Assembly (NCBI GenBank): GCA_035772405.1
Contig: JAYKKM010000196.1
Span: forward strand, 4,344,501 to 4,408,500
DNA: 64,000 bases
From: Chrysogorgia sp. JL179-B06
Taxonomy: Eukaryota > Cnidaria > Anthozoa > Scleralcyonacea > Chrysogorgiidae
Direction: 5' to 3'
Shown in pieces: positions 16,741 through 27,930 of the stretch (the first letter of the stretch is position 1; the number at the start of each line of letters is the position of its first letter). Made by a program: the position numbers and the translations under genes. The notes under the pieces are model-generated. The model did not search any database and was not told the origin of the DNA. It saw only the letters and a program-made list of their open reading frames with translations.

Positions 16741-17610
16741 TCAACAGTTGTGACTAGACATTTTATTACTAGTTAGTTTCGTGCCACACGCAAATGGTGT
16801 AGTACTCTTCAGATAAAACTAAATCTGTTTGTCGGAGTTTTACCAATATTTATACTTTAAACTTACCTGTTTGGTTGGTTGGGTAACAGGTGGTCCGATT
16901 GGCTCCTGTTTGATTGGTTCCGTGATGCTTGGAATAGGATCAGATTGATTGGTCCTACTGATCCTGATCCGCTTACCAAACTGAGAGATCACTGGTTTGA
17001 GATCTCAGCTTCCAAGTATCTCTAAATAATTCCGTAATTCTCTGGACGACTTATTGGCGATGTTACCCAACCGGATTCGCTACTTGCGTATATGCGTGTT
17101 CAACCATGAGAATTGCGACGTGAGCTCATTTACATGATGGTCACGTAATTTGCGTATTTAACCATGAGCGTTGCGACGTGGGCTCGTTTACATGATGGTC
17201 ACGTAATTTGCGTATTCAACCATGAGCGTTGCGACCTGAGCTCGTTTCCACGAAGGTCGCGTAATTTGCGTGTTCAACCATGAGCGCAACGACCTGAGCT
17301 CGTTCAACGATGGTCGCGTAATTTGCGTGTTCAACCATGAGCGTTGCGACCTGAGCTCGTTCAACGATGATCTTTACGTGTTCAATCATGAGCGTTGCGA
17401 CCTGAGCTCGTTCAACGATGATCTTTGCGTGTTCAATCATGATCGTTGCGACCTGAGCTCGTTCAACGATGATCTTTGCGTGTTCAATCATGATCGTTGC
17501 GACCTGAGCTCGTTCAACGATGATCTTTGCGTGTTCGATCATGAGCGTTGCGACCTGAGCTCGTTCAACGATGATCTTTGCGTGTTCAAATGTCTAGTCA
17601 CAACTGTTGA
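16741..17610. mobile_element. 870-bp putative non-autonomous DNA transposon with perfect 20-bp inverted ends
   Basis: TCAACAGTTGTGACTAGACA at 16,741-16,760 has its exact reverse complement at 17,591-17,610. The interior holds about 330 bp of unique-looking sequence and then a minisatellite that fills the right half. No transposase is visible. Target-site duplications are not obvious in the flanks. Arrays of subterminal repeats can serve as transposase binding sites, which would explain the layout, but that is inference. Confidence 0.65.
17085..17590. repeat. 51-60 bp minisatellite (inside the 870-bp inverted-end element)
   Basis: About nine copies of a unit with core CGTGTTCAACCATGAGCGTT, then GCGACCTGAGCTCGTT and AACGATG. 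The left copies are 57-60 bp (with GGTCGCGTAATTTG) and the right copies 51 bp, so the array has evolved a shorter unit. Because 51 is a multiple of three, both strands show long open frames; these are not considered genes. Confidence 0.9.
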
Positions 17611-17788
17611 GTCTTTGAATTTTTACTATAATATGCTCTGGATTTCCATTGAGCACTCTTCCAACGGTTTTTACTACATCGTCTATAGTATATATATATA
17701 TATATATAGCCGTACATAGTGGGTCCCAAGTCCACAGTTACCATAAAGCCATATGGTGATAGCCGGTAGGGCACATTTGTATACTTTC

Positions 17789-17883
<95 letters not shown>

Positions 17884-17886
<3 letters not shown>

Positions 17887-18375
17887 CAATCTACAGACAC
17901 GTGTTTCACTGTACCACAGCTCATCAGTGTAGCTTGGAATAATCTGGATGAGTCTGGCTGGACTATTATACACTTGCGATCGTCATTGACAACCGCTTGT
18001 GGGACAGCACCGGCGATCAGAACATCCAGATAGCGCGAAGTGCGCATGGGGGGAGCGCTCAAACTGCCACAATGGTAGCGAGCGTTGCATTTGATTGCTA
18101 AAGGACACCCACGCTACTTCACAGAGCGCTCAACAACACCGAAGTGAAAGAGCGTACATTCAATCTACAGACACGTGTTTCGCTGTACCACAGCTCATCA
18201 GTGTGCTTGGACAATCTGGATGAGTCTGGCTGGACTATTATACACTTGCGATCGTCATTGACAACCGCTTGTGGGACAGCACCGGCAATCAGAACATCCA
18301 GATAGCGTGAAGTGCGCATGGGGCCAGAGCGCTCAAACTGCCACAATGGTAGCGAGCGTTGCATTATATCTTTGA
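17884..18375 (-). ncRNA. Second retrozyme-like tandem unit with two hammerheads
   Basis: Reverse strand. Hammerhead 1 (17,891-17,932) has stem I CTACA/TGTAG, CTGATGA (17,921-17,927), stem II GCTGT/ACAGT (one G-U pair), GAAA, palindromic CACGTG and GTC. Hammerhead 2 (about 18,165-18,205) has the same core with a perfect stem II but lacks two bases in the 5' stem I strand. They lie 274 bp apart. The unit is a diverged relative of the 13.1-13.5 kb unit (shared ACAACCGCTTGTGGGACAG and GCTCAAACTGCCACAA). The first unit is complete; the second is partial and stops at a TTGCATT end shared with the other copies. Confidence 0.82.
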
Positions 18376-21300
18376 AGTATCTGGAAGTCAATTCTAATGT
18401 CGATCCCTCCTAGCCACATATAGAAATGGTTGCTTACTGTTCCGAGTGTTCCAATAATGATGGGTACATTTTTACTTCTTTACATTGCCATATCCTCTTA
18501 ATTTCTCTTTTTAGATCTTGATACTTTTCTACTTTTTCCTTTTATCAAATTGGCATGCAACATCTATCAGTGCGCAGCATCTCTTCTTTTTATTTAGTAC
18601 TAGTATATCTGGCCGGGAATGTTCTATCTTATTATCAGTTTGGATTTTCATATCCCACAGCAGTTTTACATTTATATTTTCAGTGACATTTTCTGGCTTA
18701 TGCTAGTACCACTTTTCCGCATGCTCCAGTTTGTATTTCTTACATAACTCCCAATGGATCACCTGAGCAGTTTTGTCGTGTCTCCAGTTCTTGTACTGCT
18801 TTTGGACTAACTTCTTGCATTCCGAAGCAATATGTGCTATTGTCTCATCACGCTCTCCACATAACCTACAAGCAGCCGATATATCTTCTTTGTCAGTTCG
18901 TAATGCCTGATCTTGTGCCACCATCAACATTCCTTCTGTTTCTTTCTTCAGGTTTCCTATTTTTATCCAATCCCAGGTCTTACTATCTCTACCCTCCTCT
19001 GTACTTGTGTAGAATTTCCCATGTAGATTCTTTCCTGTATATACTTACTGTATCTCGTCTAGAATTCTGGATCTCCTTTTGCTCTTTCCCTCCATCTAAC
19101 ATCTCCTCCTTTCCTACTGCTATCAATAGTTTCTCATCACTACATTTAACATACATTCGCAAGATATTTACTTCAACATTTACACAATCCTCCACATTAA
19201 TTAGCCCTCTACCTCATTGACTTCTTTTGAAGTAAAGCCGATCAACATCGCCCTGGGGGTGGAAGGCTCTTAGTCTATACACTGTTAGCAATTTTCTCGT
19301 TTTCCTATCCATCTTTCGAAGTTCTTCCTTTGACCACTTAATAACTCCTGCACCGTACCTGACAATAGAAACAGCTCTTGAATTTATGGCAATGATGCTA
19401 TTGGTTCCATTAAGTTTGGGTTTCAGTATTTTCCTGACTCGTCGGTAATATTCTTTCATGATCTTTTCTTTCATATCCTCATCCTTTATTCCATTTTCAA
19501 CTTCCTTGATTTGTTGTTGGTCAGGGAGTTTGATACCTTCACTTAGTACATGTTTCCCCCGCTTTATTACTAGGATGGCACATTTATTAATACCAAACTC
19601 CATTCGTATGCCTTCACTGAAAATTCTTACAGAATATTTACCAATGTGTCCAACTGTCTCTCATTTTTTTCATAAAGCTTCAAATCATCCATAAACAATA
19701 AATGGTTTATGGTTCCATTATTTGCTCCAAGATCGTATCTTGCCTTTTCTTTTCTCAAAATGATTGACAGAGGTATTAATACTAGAACGAATAACAGAGG
19801 AGACAAGCTATCTCCCTGAAAAATCCCTCGCCTTATTTTTAATTACATTCCCTAATGTCACTTTTCCAGATGTTAGTTCTGTTTCCCTGCAATTCAACAT
19901 ACTGTTTCTAATCAGATCTCTTATATTGTCGGCTACTTTGAATATATCCAAACATCTGAGAATCCAGGAATGAGGTACCATATCGTAAGCCTTCTTATAG
20001 TCTATCCATCCCATTGGATCATCTTATCAATTAGAAGTTGATCCTTCGTCCCTTTGCATTCTTTTCTACACCCTTTCTGTTCATCAGGAAGAAGGTTTTT
20101 CTCTGCAAGATGTTTGTACATTTCTTTTGATATCATTCCAGTCAACAATTTCCACATCAGTGTAAGACATGTGATGAGTCGAAAATTTGTTACTGCAGCC
20201 CGCTTTTCTTTGTCCTTTAACACAAGCGTAGTCACTCCTTTTGTTAGCAATTTTAGCACATCACATTGGTTTATACACTCATTAAGGAGTTCAGCCAACA
20301 TTATCCTTATAGATTTTACATGCTTCAACCAGAACCTCTGGTCCATGCAGGAGCTCTCCAATTGGGCAGTTTACTTGCTTGTTTTGCAATCAATTCTGGT
20401 GTTATTTTAATATCTCTTTGTTTCTCTGTTCTTGCGTACTCTTTCTCCACTTCTTTAACCCATGTCGCCCGATCATTATGTAGCAATTGTTTACTCAATA
20501 TATTATTCCAATACTCTCTACTTTCTTCTGCATCAGGTATGACACTGTCGTCTACCACGGTACCCTCAAGTTTCTCAAATAACCTTTTCTGGCTATTCTG
20601 GAACAACCTGTTTTGCTGATACTGGTCTATTCTGTTTTGATATCTCTTAATCTTGGATGTTTTTGCTGTAACTCGCTTCTTCAACTCTTCAATCACAACC
20701 TTTAAACCTTTCCTATAAATGTTGTACTTCTCTCCAACCTACTCAGAATACTTCCTCTAACCAGTCTCCCTTTTATCAGGTATCCTAGTCGACTTAAATC
20801 TTTTCTTGTATCTTTAATCTGACCAGCCGTCTTTCCACCACGGCTCTTTTTTCTTGCATTCCTTTTTATTCTTAACCAAGCTGTTTTGCTACTACGTTTG
20901 CAGCCGCTTTAAGAAGATTATTCATTTGCTTTAAATTCTTTACTTTAAAATGTTGTACCACTTCCTCAACCTTTTTGGTCTTGCTCATCACTTTTTTCCG
21001 ATCAAAACATCTCAGATTTGGTGGGTTTTTAACTTCTCCAGTTTCCATCTCTTCGAGCAACATATCCAAAATCTTGATCTCTTCCTCCCCAAGGTTGTCT
21101 CTTCGCATTCTCTCAAGTAATTCTTCTCTCCCATTCTCTGACGTTGTATCTCTCTCCGCAGCTGTACTTTCCTCTTGTGGGAATCTTTCAACAGGTTCGT
21201 CACTGGACTCTGGGTTTTCTCTTCTCCCGCCTTATCTCTTCAATCTCTAGTTCAGATAATCAACCATTATTTCGAATCACCAAAACCTGTCCAGCAAGCT

Positions 21301-21610
21301 TTTGTTCTGACAACTCAAAAATGCCAATGTCTTTCCAGATGTGATGCATTCTCTTCCTAAACCCTCTCTTGCTAGGTTCGCGCATCAGGTAGCACTTCAT
21401 TGCAAGCTTGTTCAGTTCTTTCGTCCATTTGGTATGTACTTTTCAGCAGTAACACGATGACGGCCTGGGGCCTGCTGTTGTGCTCGTTCACTCATACCGA
21501 GCGTGACACCATCACCATTTCTGGATCCAGTCCCATTTACGCCGTTATTTCTATTTCTATTAGAAGACATAATTACATCATAACAATTTATAAGACACCA
21601 GTAATTATAT
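18376..21610 (-). mobile_element. Decayed RLE-type LINE (restriction-like endonuclease class)
   Basis: A reverse-strand remnant readable in several shifting frames. In order from the 5' end (high coordinates): a charged N-terminal region (about 21,200-20,330); the RT with VTNFRLITCLTLMWKLLTG (about 20,200), GWIDYKKAYDMVPHSWIL (about 20,000) and a degenerate catalytic MDD region (about 19,690); the thumb with SIVRYGAGVIKWSKEELRKM (about 19,350); then the C-terminal zinc finger CRLCGERDETIAHIASEC (about 18,870) followed by a restriction-like nuclease region (RPDI...VLN, about 18,620-18,590). A CCHC finger followed by an RPD nuclease is diagnostic of R2/R4/NeSL-type LINEs. Many frameshifts and stops; inactive. 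Confidence 0.85.
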
Positions 21611-21619
21611 AGTCCATCC

Positions 21620-22395
21620 TACGTTACCTGGTACATAGGACAAGGCTTAATGTGTATCCATGATTGCCATTTATGAAATATATGAAATGCGCATTTTCAC
21701 ATATGAAGTTCTTATAATTTCATATATGATATTTTAAATTCATATATTTCATTCATATATTTCATTCATATATTTCATCAATTTTCATATATGGTATAAT
21801 TTCATATATGAAATGCGCATTTCACATTTGAAGTTCTTAATTCATATATGATATTTTAAATTTCATATATTATATTTTTGCAGATGAAAATTTAACATAT
21901 GAAATATATGAATTGAAAATTTTAAATATGATATTTTTCCAAATATGAAAATTTCATATATTTTTCCACACAATAAGATTTCACATATGAAATATATGAA
22001 TATGAAATTAAAAATTTTATTTGTGAATTTTCTCCACATTCATATGTGGAAAAAGTTTCACATATGAAAAAGTCGTATATTATGATATTTTTCCATAAAT
22101 GAAAATGTCGCATGTGAAACATTTGAATCATAAATTTAATGATTTATTATGATGAGGATCTACTATTTTGATGTTATATAAAACAAATAATGGATGTTTT
22201 CATTCGTTATTCAATTCAGATGTCACATTCATTGAAAGGAACATTTCATATTTCACCTCATGAAAATATAGACTCTCATAAACATTTTTAATTTATTGTA
22301 ATATAATTTCGTAATTGAGACATTTAAATATGTCTGTTCAACAAAAAATAATCACACATATAGAACTACTCTAACTTGCCTATTTACATTATCAA
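21620..22395. repeat. AT-rich desert built of TCATATATGA-type palindromes
   Basis: Between about 21,665 and 22,130 the near-palindromic words TTTCATATATGAAAT and TTCACATATGAAA recur more than twenty times at irregular 15-40 bp spacing, separated by poly-A/T. No periodic unit and no coding frame is convincing. 22,130-22,395 is plain AT-rich DNA. Confidence 0.75.
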
Positions 22396-22547
22396 TAAAG
22401 TAAATGGTTTGAACCTAGGAGTATCATTAGAAGTGTGAAGTTGATCGTCCAGGTTGTTGTAGTCTTGAGAAAGACTGTTGTTGGTGACTTCAACAACAGT
22501 CTTTCTCAAGACTACAACAACCTGGACGATCAACTTCACACTTATAA
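22396..22547. mobile_element. Penelope-like terminal fold-back, near-perfect 50-bp arms
   Basis: The first 40 bp (AAAGTAAATGGTTTGAACCT onward) match the start of the Penelope-like insertion at 33,731. Then GTGTGAAGTTGATCGTCCAG and about 30 further bases are repeated as an exact inverted copy after a 6-bp spacer (arms about 22,436-22,490 and 22,496-22,545). The right arm equals the 3' end of the 33,731-34,260 element. This is a collapsed copy in which both termini of the family face each other. Confidence 0.75.
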
Positions 22548-22722
22548 TAAGTTAAACTTTAAAACTGTCGAAGAGACAATGCATATAAACATATAATTTA
22601 CATATTGTTGTAAAAGTGAAGGGTATACCCTTCAGCCATTCATCCCTCAGCACGGTAAACACTTTGGATTGGGAATCGTAACCCTGATTTGGATGGCTAG
22701 AGGTTACTAGTACTTGCCTAAG

Positions 22723-22759
<37 letters not shown>

Positions 22760-23880
22760 TATTTAGTCCATCTTATCATTGAATTTAATGTTAGCCGAAC
22801 CTTTGAATTGAATAACTATAACTTCAAATGTATGCAAAGCAAGCGCGATTCTACGGCATGGTTCAATAGCGTAAATCAACAGCCCAACGTAAACAATTCA
22901 AAAGCTAAACATAACAATCGGTTTTTCTAAGCAGATTCTAACTTAGCAATGCTTTTATAAACACTGCGTACATACAGGTATGTAGGTTGTGGATGACTGT
23001 TAAAAATAACTAAGCCTATTAAAGGATAGCTGTCACGAAGTATGAAAGTCAGATTATTTAACATTTTAATTTAATGCTCTCCAACTTAATTTCTCTCAAA
23101 CTTAATTTTAATTTAATGCTCTCTTTAACTGGGCAAAGAAAGTGTGTGCGTGTGTGTGTGTGGGGGTCAGTGAAGCCCCCTAGCTTCTCCCCTGCGCAGT
23201 CTCACGGCTTGAAGTTTCCGAGATAGAAACCAATTTTTACCTACCGGGACCATGTGAAAAGGAACCTAAGCCGCAACGATGGCTCTGGGGACAAAGTGCA
23301 TACACTAAATGTTATATTGACATATTGTATACTACTTTCTTTCCAAACAAGACGGGGCTCTTTGCTTTTTCAACCTCCAAAGTTACAAAGTTGTAATTTG
23401 ATACCTATATTGCACTTATTTTTATAGGCAACATTCCTGTAACTGCTTGAATAATCGCCCAGCTTCAAATATGCACCCCCTTCAAATTAGCTTCCCTCCT
23501 CTTGACATCACGGAAAATTAAACAAGCGACCTGGGAGCTCATTCAAACATTTACGATATCAGTTTTTTTAACAAATGTTGTGTCGTGAGTTGCGCAAGTA
23601 TCAATAACACAGACCGTAGACAGTGTTGGGAATATATTTTATTCTATTCACAAGAGCACATCTAAGTCATATTATAAATAATTAAGTATATATATATATA
23701 TAAAGTCTAAGTCTATATTATAAATAAGTCTAAGTCTATATTATAAATTACACCTCTCTCTAATATTACATGTCCTCTGTATTTAATATATTTAATATTT
23801 AGTAATCATATGATACTTACTATCAATCAATTAGCTAAATTACTTATACAACAGCTGCTATAAATCAATACACTACACAA
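22548..23880. other. Non-coding stretch with a (TTA)n microsatellite
   Basis: No supported gene. Contains (TTA)n at about 22,722-22,757, a short TG run near 23,150 and a local AAGTCTAAGTCTATATTATA duplication at about 23,700-23,750. The rest is unremarkable AT-rich DNA. Confidence 0.6.
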
Positions 23881-23883
23881 GTT

Positions 23884-24125
23884 GCAACATTGACTCCTAC
23901 GTGGAATTTTATTCAGATTCCAGGTTAAGATCATTCTCGCAAGGGAAACTAAAAACTCCTAAATGTAGAACTGAACTGTTTAAGGCTACTTTTTTCAATA
24001 GAATCACGTATTTATGGAACAACTTACCTCAGAACTTAAGAACAACTAATATCAGCCTTGGTCTGTTCAAGAAATCTTGTAAGGATCATTGTATAACTTT
24101 ACCTTATGTTCCTGATAGACCTTAA
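23884..24125 (+). mobile_element. 3' coding end of a LINE
   Basis: Forward frame ending at a stop at 24,123-24,125. Its last 60 codons contain KCRTELFKATFFNRITYLWN followed by NLPQNLR and LFKKSCK, the 'R-x-x-F-F-x-x-x-x-x-x-W-N-x-L-P' tail found at the end of CR1/Jockey/I-type LINE ORF2 proteins. No RT core is present upstream, so this is a short relic. Confidence 0.7.
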
Positions 24126-24319
24126 GTTTCTTGGGCTGTATGTTTTTGTTGATCTTTTTTGTTTGTAATTTATTGGGTGGAATCGGCTAGTGTGGTTCAT
24201 GTTCTTTCCTTACTGCATTCTTTTTTTGTTTGTTTGTTCGTTTTCTTTATAAACATGTGCGAGCCAGAACTTTTATACATAAAAACTAATGAGTATTCAA
24301 AATATATACATAAATTAAA

Positions 24320-24480
24320 TCAAATAAAATCGCGTAAATTAATAAGTCCATTGGGAATAAAAGTATTCAATTTGTAAATCCAAAATGCTTCTCGATCTGT
24401 TGGATTACTAACATCTGTCCTATCTATAATATTGACAGATACATCAGAAAGACCCTAATGGCCATCCGTAAAAAAGTGAG
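24320..24480 (-). mobile_element. C-terminal tail of a Penelope-like endonuclease
   Basis: The reverse frame ends at 24,320 and contains DREAFWIYKLNTFIPNGLIN, the 'RE-x-x-WI-x-x-L-x-T-x-x-P-x-GLN' signature that follows the GIY-YIG domain in many Penelope-like proteins. An in-frame stop lies about 38 codons upstream, so the piece is decayed. Confidence 0.65.
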
Positions 24481-24519
24481 CGTATACGTATGTCATTCTT
24501 TATTTGCACATGCAGTTAG

Positions 24520-24634
<115 letters not shown>

Positions 24635-24744
24635 TTAAATGAACCAGTGAGCTGTATATATAACTGGAGGAATGAGATCCGACCTCCTGGGTATTACTAT
24701 ACTGACCAGATTTTTGTCTTGAACCACGAAAATCAAAAATGGTG

Positions 24745-24895
24745 CTAAAGGTTATAAGGATCATTGGTTTATCTGGGTTATTGGTTTATCTGGTTATAAG
24801 GATCATTGCATGCTTATTGGTTTATTATATAAGGATCATTGGTTATTGGTTTATCTGGTTATAAGGATCATTGGTTTATCTTTCTTTATACCGCT
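24745..24895. repeat. Irregular short repeat GGATCATTGGTTTATCTGG
   Basis: The words TTATAAGGATCATTGG and GGTTTATCTGGTTAT alternate about seven times with variable gaps over 150 bp. A young, imperfect minisatellite; no coding role. Confidence 0.8.
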
Positions 24896-25729
24896 AATTT
24901 TTTTCAGCGGTTTACAACCAGAATTTACGTTTACTACTCACCATGGTTGATTTGCGTGGTTGAACATAGAGATCATACATAAAACTAGAGGGGGCATTGG
25001 GTCCTGATTTCAGTAATCCGTGGGGAACCAATTGAAGGCTGCCAAGTTGCCAACTTGGATAAATTGGGGGGCTATTTTATATTTAAATTTCATATTAAAG
25101 CAATCATTTTGCTTTAATATGAAATTTTTACTCAGGAGAAAATAGTCCAAGTAACAATAGAACAACAGGCTTAAAGTGGTTCTCCGATGAAAAAATCATC
25201 TATCCAATTGTGATTTTATCTAACAGTACTTTCAAAATGAGACAGAACTCAATACCTCATCTCGAGATATTCAGGTTTTTTTAAACATGTAAATTAGATA
25301 TCTATGTCGTCATGGCCTCACATGTAGACTAAATACAATTCAAAAATGATGCATATTTCCACAGATAACAGATAGAAAGTGTTGAAACTTTGCATATGTA
25401 TGCCAATGAGGAAAGTACAGTATACTGCGTACAGTATGTTGTTGTCATGGAGACCACTTGGTGTCAGACCCCTTTCATTTGTAAAACAAAATTTGTTTAT
25501 TTCTCCTCTATCAAACAATGTTTACTGCAGTGCGTATGAAGATTCGTACACACGTATAGATATTATATTTCGGAGATCTAACTCTTATTCTTTAAGAAAG
25601 AGACAGAAATTAAGATTTTTGTTTTTAAATAAAAGACTCCTGTTTACCAGTTGTCGCCTTGGTAACAATATTGCTGACACAGTGGTGTGTAGTTTCGTCA
25701 AAGGCATATATACGGTGGCCCATATGTGC

Positions 25730-26045
25730 AATACACAAAAGAGAATGTCAGTACACAAACATAAGTTTCAATACACCAGTAAGTTGTCTGATACACTGAA
25801 CAAAATATCGATTCACCAAAGCAAATACAAATTACATGTAAAAGTTACACAGAATACACAACAAAAAATCGTAAAAACGCAACGAAATCTTGGCACAGTA
25901 CACAACGATGTTTCACTAGAGACACTGTAGCGAAATCCGATACACAACTATAAAGCAACGCAATACAACAAAGAGTAATTCGATACACGACAAAGAATTC
26001 GTTCAATACACAACAAAATTTTCTCAATACACAACGAAAAGTTGC
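25730..26045. repeat. Degenerate repeat built on AATACACAACAAA
   Basis: About fifteen imperfect copies of the 13-nt word AATACACAACAAA (variants GATACACAAC, AGTACACAAC) at roughly 15-25 bp spacing, upstream of the gene start in the left arm. It recurs reversed at about 27,190-27,500 in the right arm, so it predates the inversion. Confidence 0.75.
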
Positions 26046-26104
26046 ATGCGGGAACATCAGGGACAACAGGGAACTAAGCGACATCTTGCCCATGAGCTTT
26101 TATT

Positions 26105-26548
26105 GTGGATTTTTTCGCTGGAAATGGCATGGATGCTGTGTATGTCTTTTGCCCAACTTGCGGGAAGAAAAAGTCCGATGCTGCAGGGCTTGCTGGTGTC
26201 AGTACTGCCAATGCTAGCAGTAATTGTCATTCCATCCCTCGAAGACCAGCCGATCTCAGACAAGATGACAGCAGAGGATCGACTGCTCCTGTCGCTGTGC
26301 CGTCGTTATCGGCATTCATGAAAGAGAAGGAATGCGAGAGAAGGTCACACTTCGAGCCGAAAAGCAAGAAGGCGCGCAGTTCATCGAAGTCAAAGTCAAA
26401 AGACGACAAAGACGAAGTGCTTATCACTGTTGGGCGTATGGAATATGATTGTGAGGGAATGAAACCTCTTCGCGGCAAACGTTTCCCTGTTAAGCTTTTA
26501 AAAGAAACGAATTACGTATTAACAGGCCTTGGAAAGAGCGTTGACTAA
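26105..26548 (+). CDS. Left-arm copy of a small gene with a CxxC N-terminus, function unknown
   Basis: A 147-codon frame. The start MDFFAGNGMDAVYVFCPTCG holds a CPTCGKK half zinc-ribbon. A low-complexity basic region (KSKKARSSSKSKSKDDKDE) follows, then a more conserved-looking block (ITVGRMEYDCEGMKPLRGKR) that continues in another frame into the unique centre (WEDYDRTFSRERGYVMVYPD). The latter half resembles a domain I associate with uncharacterised cnidarian proteins, but I cannot name it. A frameshift near 26,540 separates it from the central part (26,529-26,735). Probably a pseudogenised exon captured in the inverted duplication. Confidence 0.45.
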   Translation: MDFFAGNGMDAVYVFCPTCGKKKSDAAGLAGVSTANASSNCHSIPRRPADLRQDDSRGSTAPVAVPSLSAFMKEKECERRSHFEPKSKKARSSSKSKSKDDKDEVLITVGRMEYDCEGMKPLRGKRFPVKLLKETNYVLTGLGKSVD

Positions 26549-26742
26549 GTGGGAAGACTACGACAGAACGTTCTCAAGAGAGCGCGGTTATGTTATGGTG
26601 TACCCTGATGACAAGTTAGCGCGAACCATTCCAGGAAAAAAAAGGGCCCGAATAACACTTTATCTCTGCCCCACGACCGACAAGAAAACCGATGAAAGTG
26701 CAAGGCCTGCATGCTCGTTTCTTTTAAAAGCTTAACAGGGAA

Positions 26743-27189
26743 TTAACTTTTGCCGCGAAGAGGTTTCATTTCCTCACAATCATATTCCATACGCCCAACA
26801 GTGATAAGCACTTCGTCTTTGTCGTCTTTTGACTTTGACTTCGATGAACTGCGCGCCTTCTTGCTTTTCGGCTCGAAGTGTGACCTTCTCTCGCATTCCT
26901 TCTCTTTCATGAATGCCGATAACGACGGCACAGCGACAGGATCAGTCGATCCTCTGCTGTCATCTTGTCTGAGATCGGCTGGTTTTCGAGGGATGGAATG
27001 ACAATTACTGCTAGTATTAGCAGTACTGACACCAGTCACCAGCAAGCCCTGCAGCATCGGACTTTTTCTTCCCGCAAGTTGGGCAAAAGACATACACAGC
27101 ATCCATGCCATTTCCAGCGAAAAAATCCACAATAAAAGCTCATGGGCAAGATGTCGCTTAGTTCCCTGTTGTCCCTGATGTTCCCGCAT
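26743..27189 (-). pseudogene. Right-arm inverted copy of the same CxxC gene
   Basis: The reverse frame matches the left-arm gene through the basic region and EYDCEEMKPLRGK, including the shared upstream sequence. It has a short indel after the cysteine region (SPMLQGLL then a frame change), so the CPTCG start and the body lie in different frames. It ends at the inner edge of the arm. It is the diverged partner of 26,105-26,548, not an independent gene. Confidence 0.65.
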
Positions 27190-27930
27190 GCAACTTTTCG
27201 TTGTGTATTGAGAAAATTTTGTTGTGTATTGAACGAATTCTTTGTCGTGTATCGAATTACTCTTTGTTGTATTGAGTTGCTTTTTAGTTGTGTATCGGAT
27301 TTCGCTACAGTGTCTCTAGTGAAACATCGTTGTGTACTGTGCGGCAAGATTTCGTTGCGTTTTTACGATTTTTTGTTGTGTATTCTGGGTAACGTTTACA
27401 TGTAATTTGTATTTGCTTTGGTGAATCGATATTTTGTTCAGTGTATCAGACAACTTACTGGTGTATTGAAACTTATGTTTGTGTACTGACATTCTCTTTT
27501 GTGTATTGCACATATGGGCCACCGTACATATATGTGCAAAGTTACAACACTTGCTATCTGTTATTTGCAGAAATATGCATCATTTTGTGAATTTTATTTA
27601 GACTATGTGAGGCCATATATAATTTGCATGTTTCAAAAAACCTGAATATCTCTGGAACTGGATGAGGTATTGAGAAATCCCGAAAGCCATTCTGTCTCAT
27701 TTTGAAAGTACTTTTAGATAAAATCAAAATTGGATAGACGGTTTTTTCACCGGAGAACCACTTTAATCGCCAAATAGAGAAGTAGTGAAGAAACGCAAAA
27801 ATTGTAGAATTTACGATTCCTTGTTTTGGATCGCGAATTTTCCCAAGATGGCGGCGCCCAATTGGTTCCAAAATTCAGGTCCCAATACCCCCTCGAGTCT
27901 TATATATGATCGCTATGCGGTTGAAAATAA

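Larger units (their letters stand above)
24960..27930. mobile_element. About 3-kb inverted duplication (fold-back) carrying two opposed gene copies
   Basis: The left arm (about 24,960-26,512) and right arm (about 26,713-27,930) are inverted copies around a roughly 200-bp unique centre. The outer ends match (an AGAGGGGGCATTGGGTCCTG-like segment at both). The arms share the segment with GTGGTTCTCCG, the gene start and its 5' region. The left arm has an extra roughly 300 bp (about 25,400-25,700) that is missing in the right arm. Each arm contains a gene start pointing toward the centre. It may be a fold-back transposon or a palindromic duplication of a small gene; no transposase is seen. Confidence 0.8.

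Noticed and set aside
17216..17719. Repetitive proteins on both strands (IEHAKIIVERAQVA / NHDRCDLSSFNDDLCVF units)
   Set aside because: By-product of a minisatellite whose 51-bp unit is divisible by three; both strands are open equally and there is no start or splice support.
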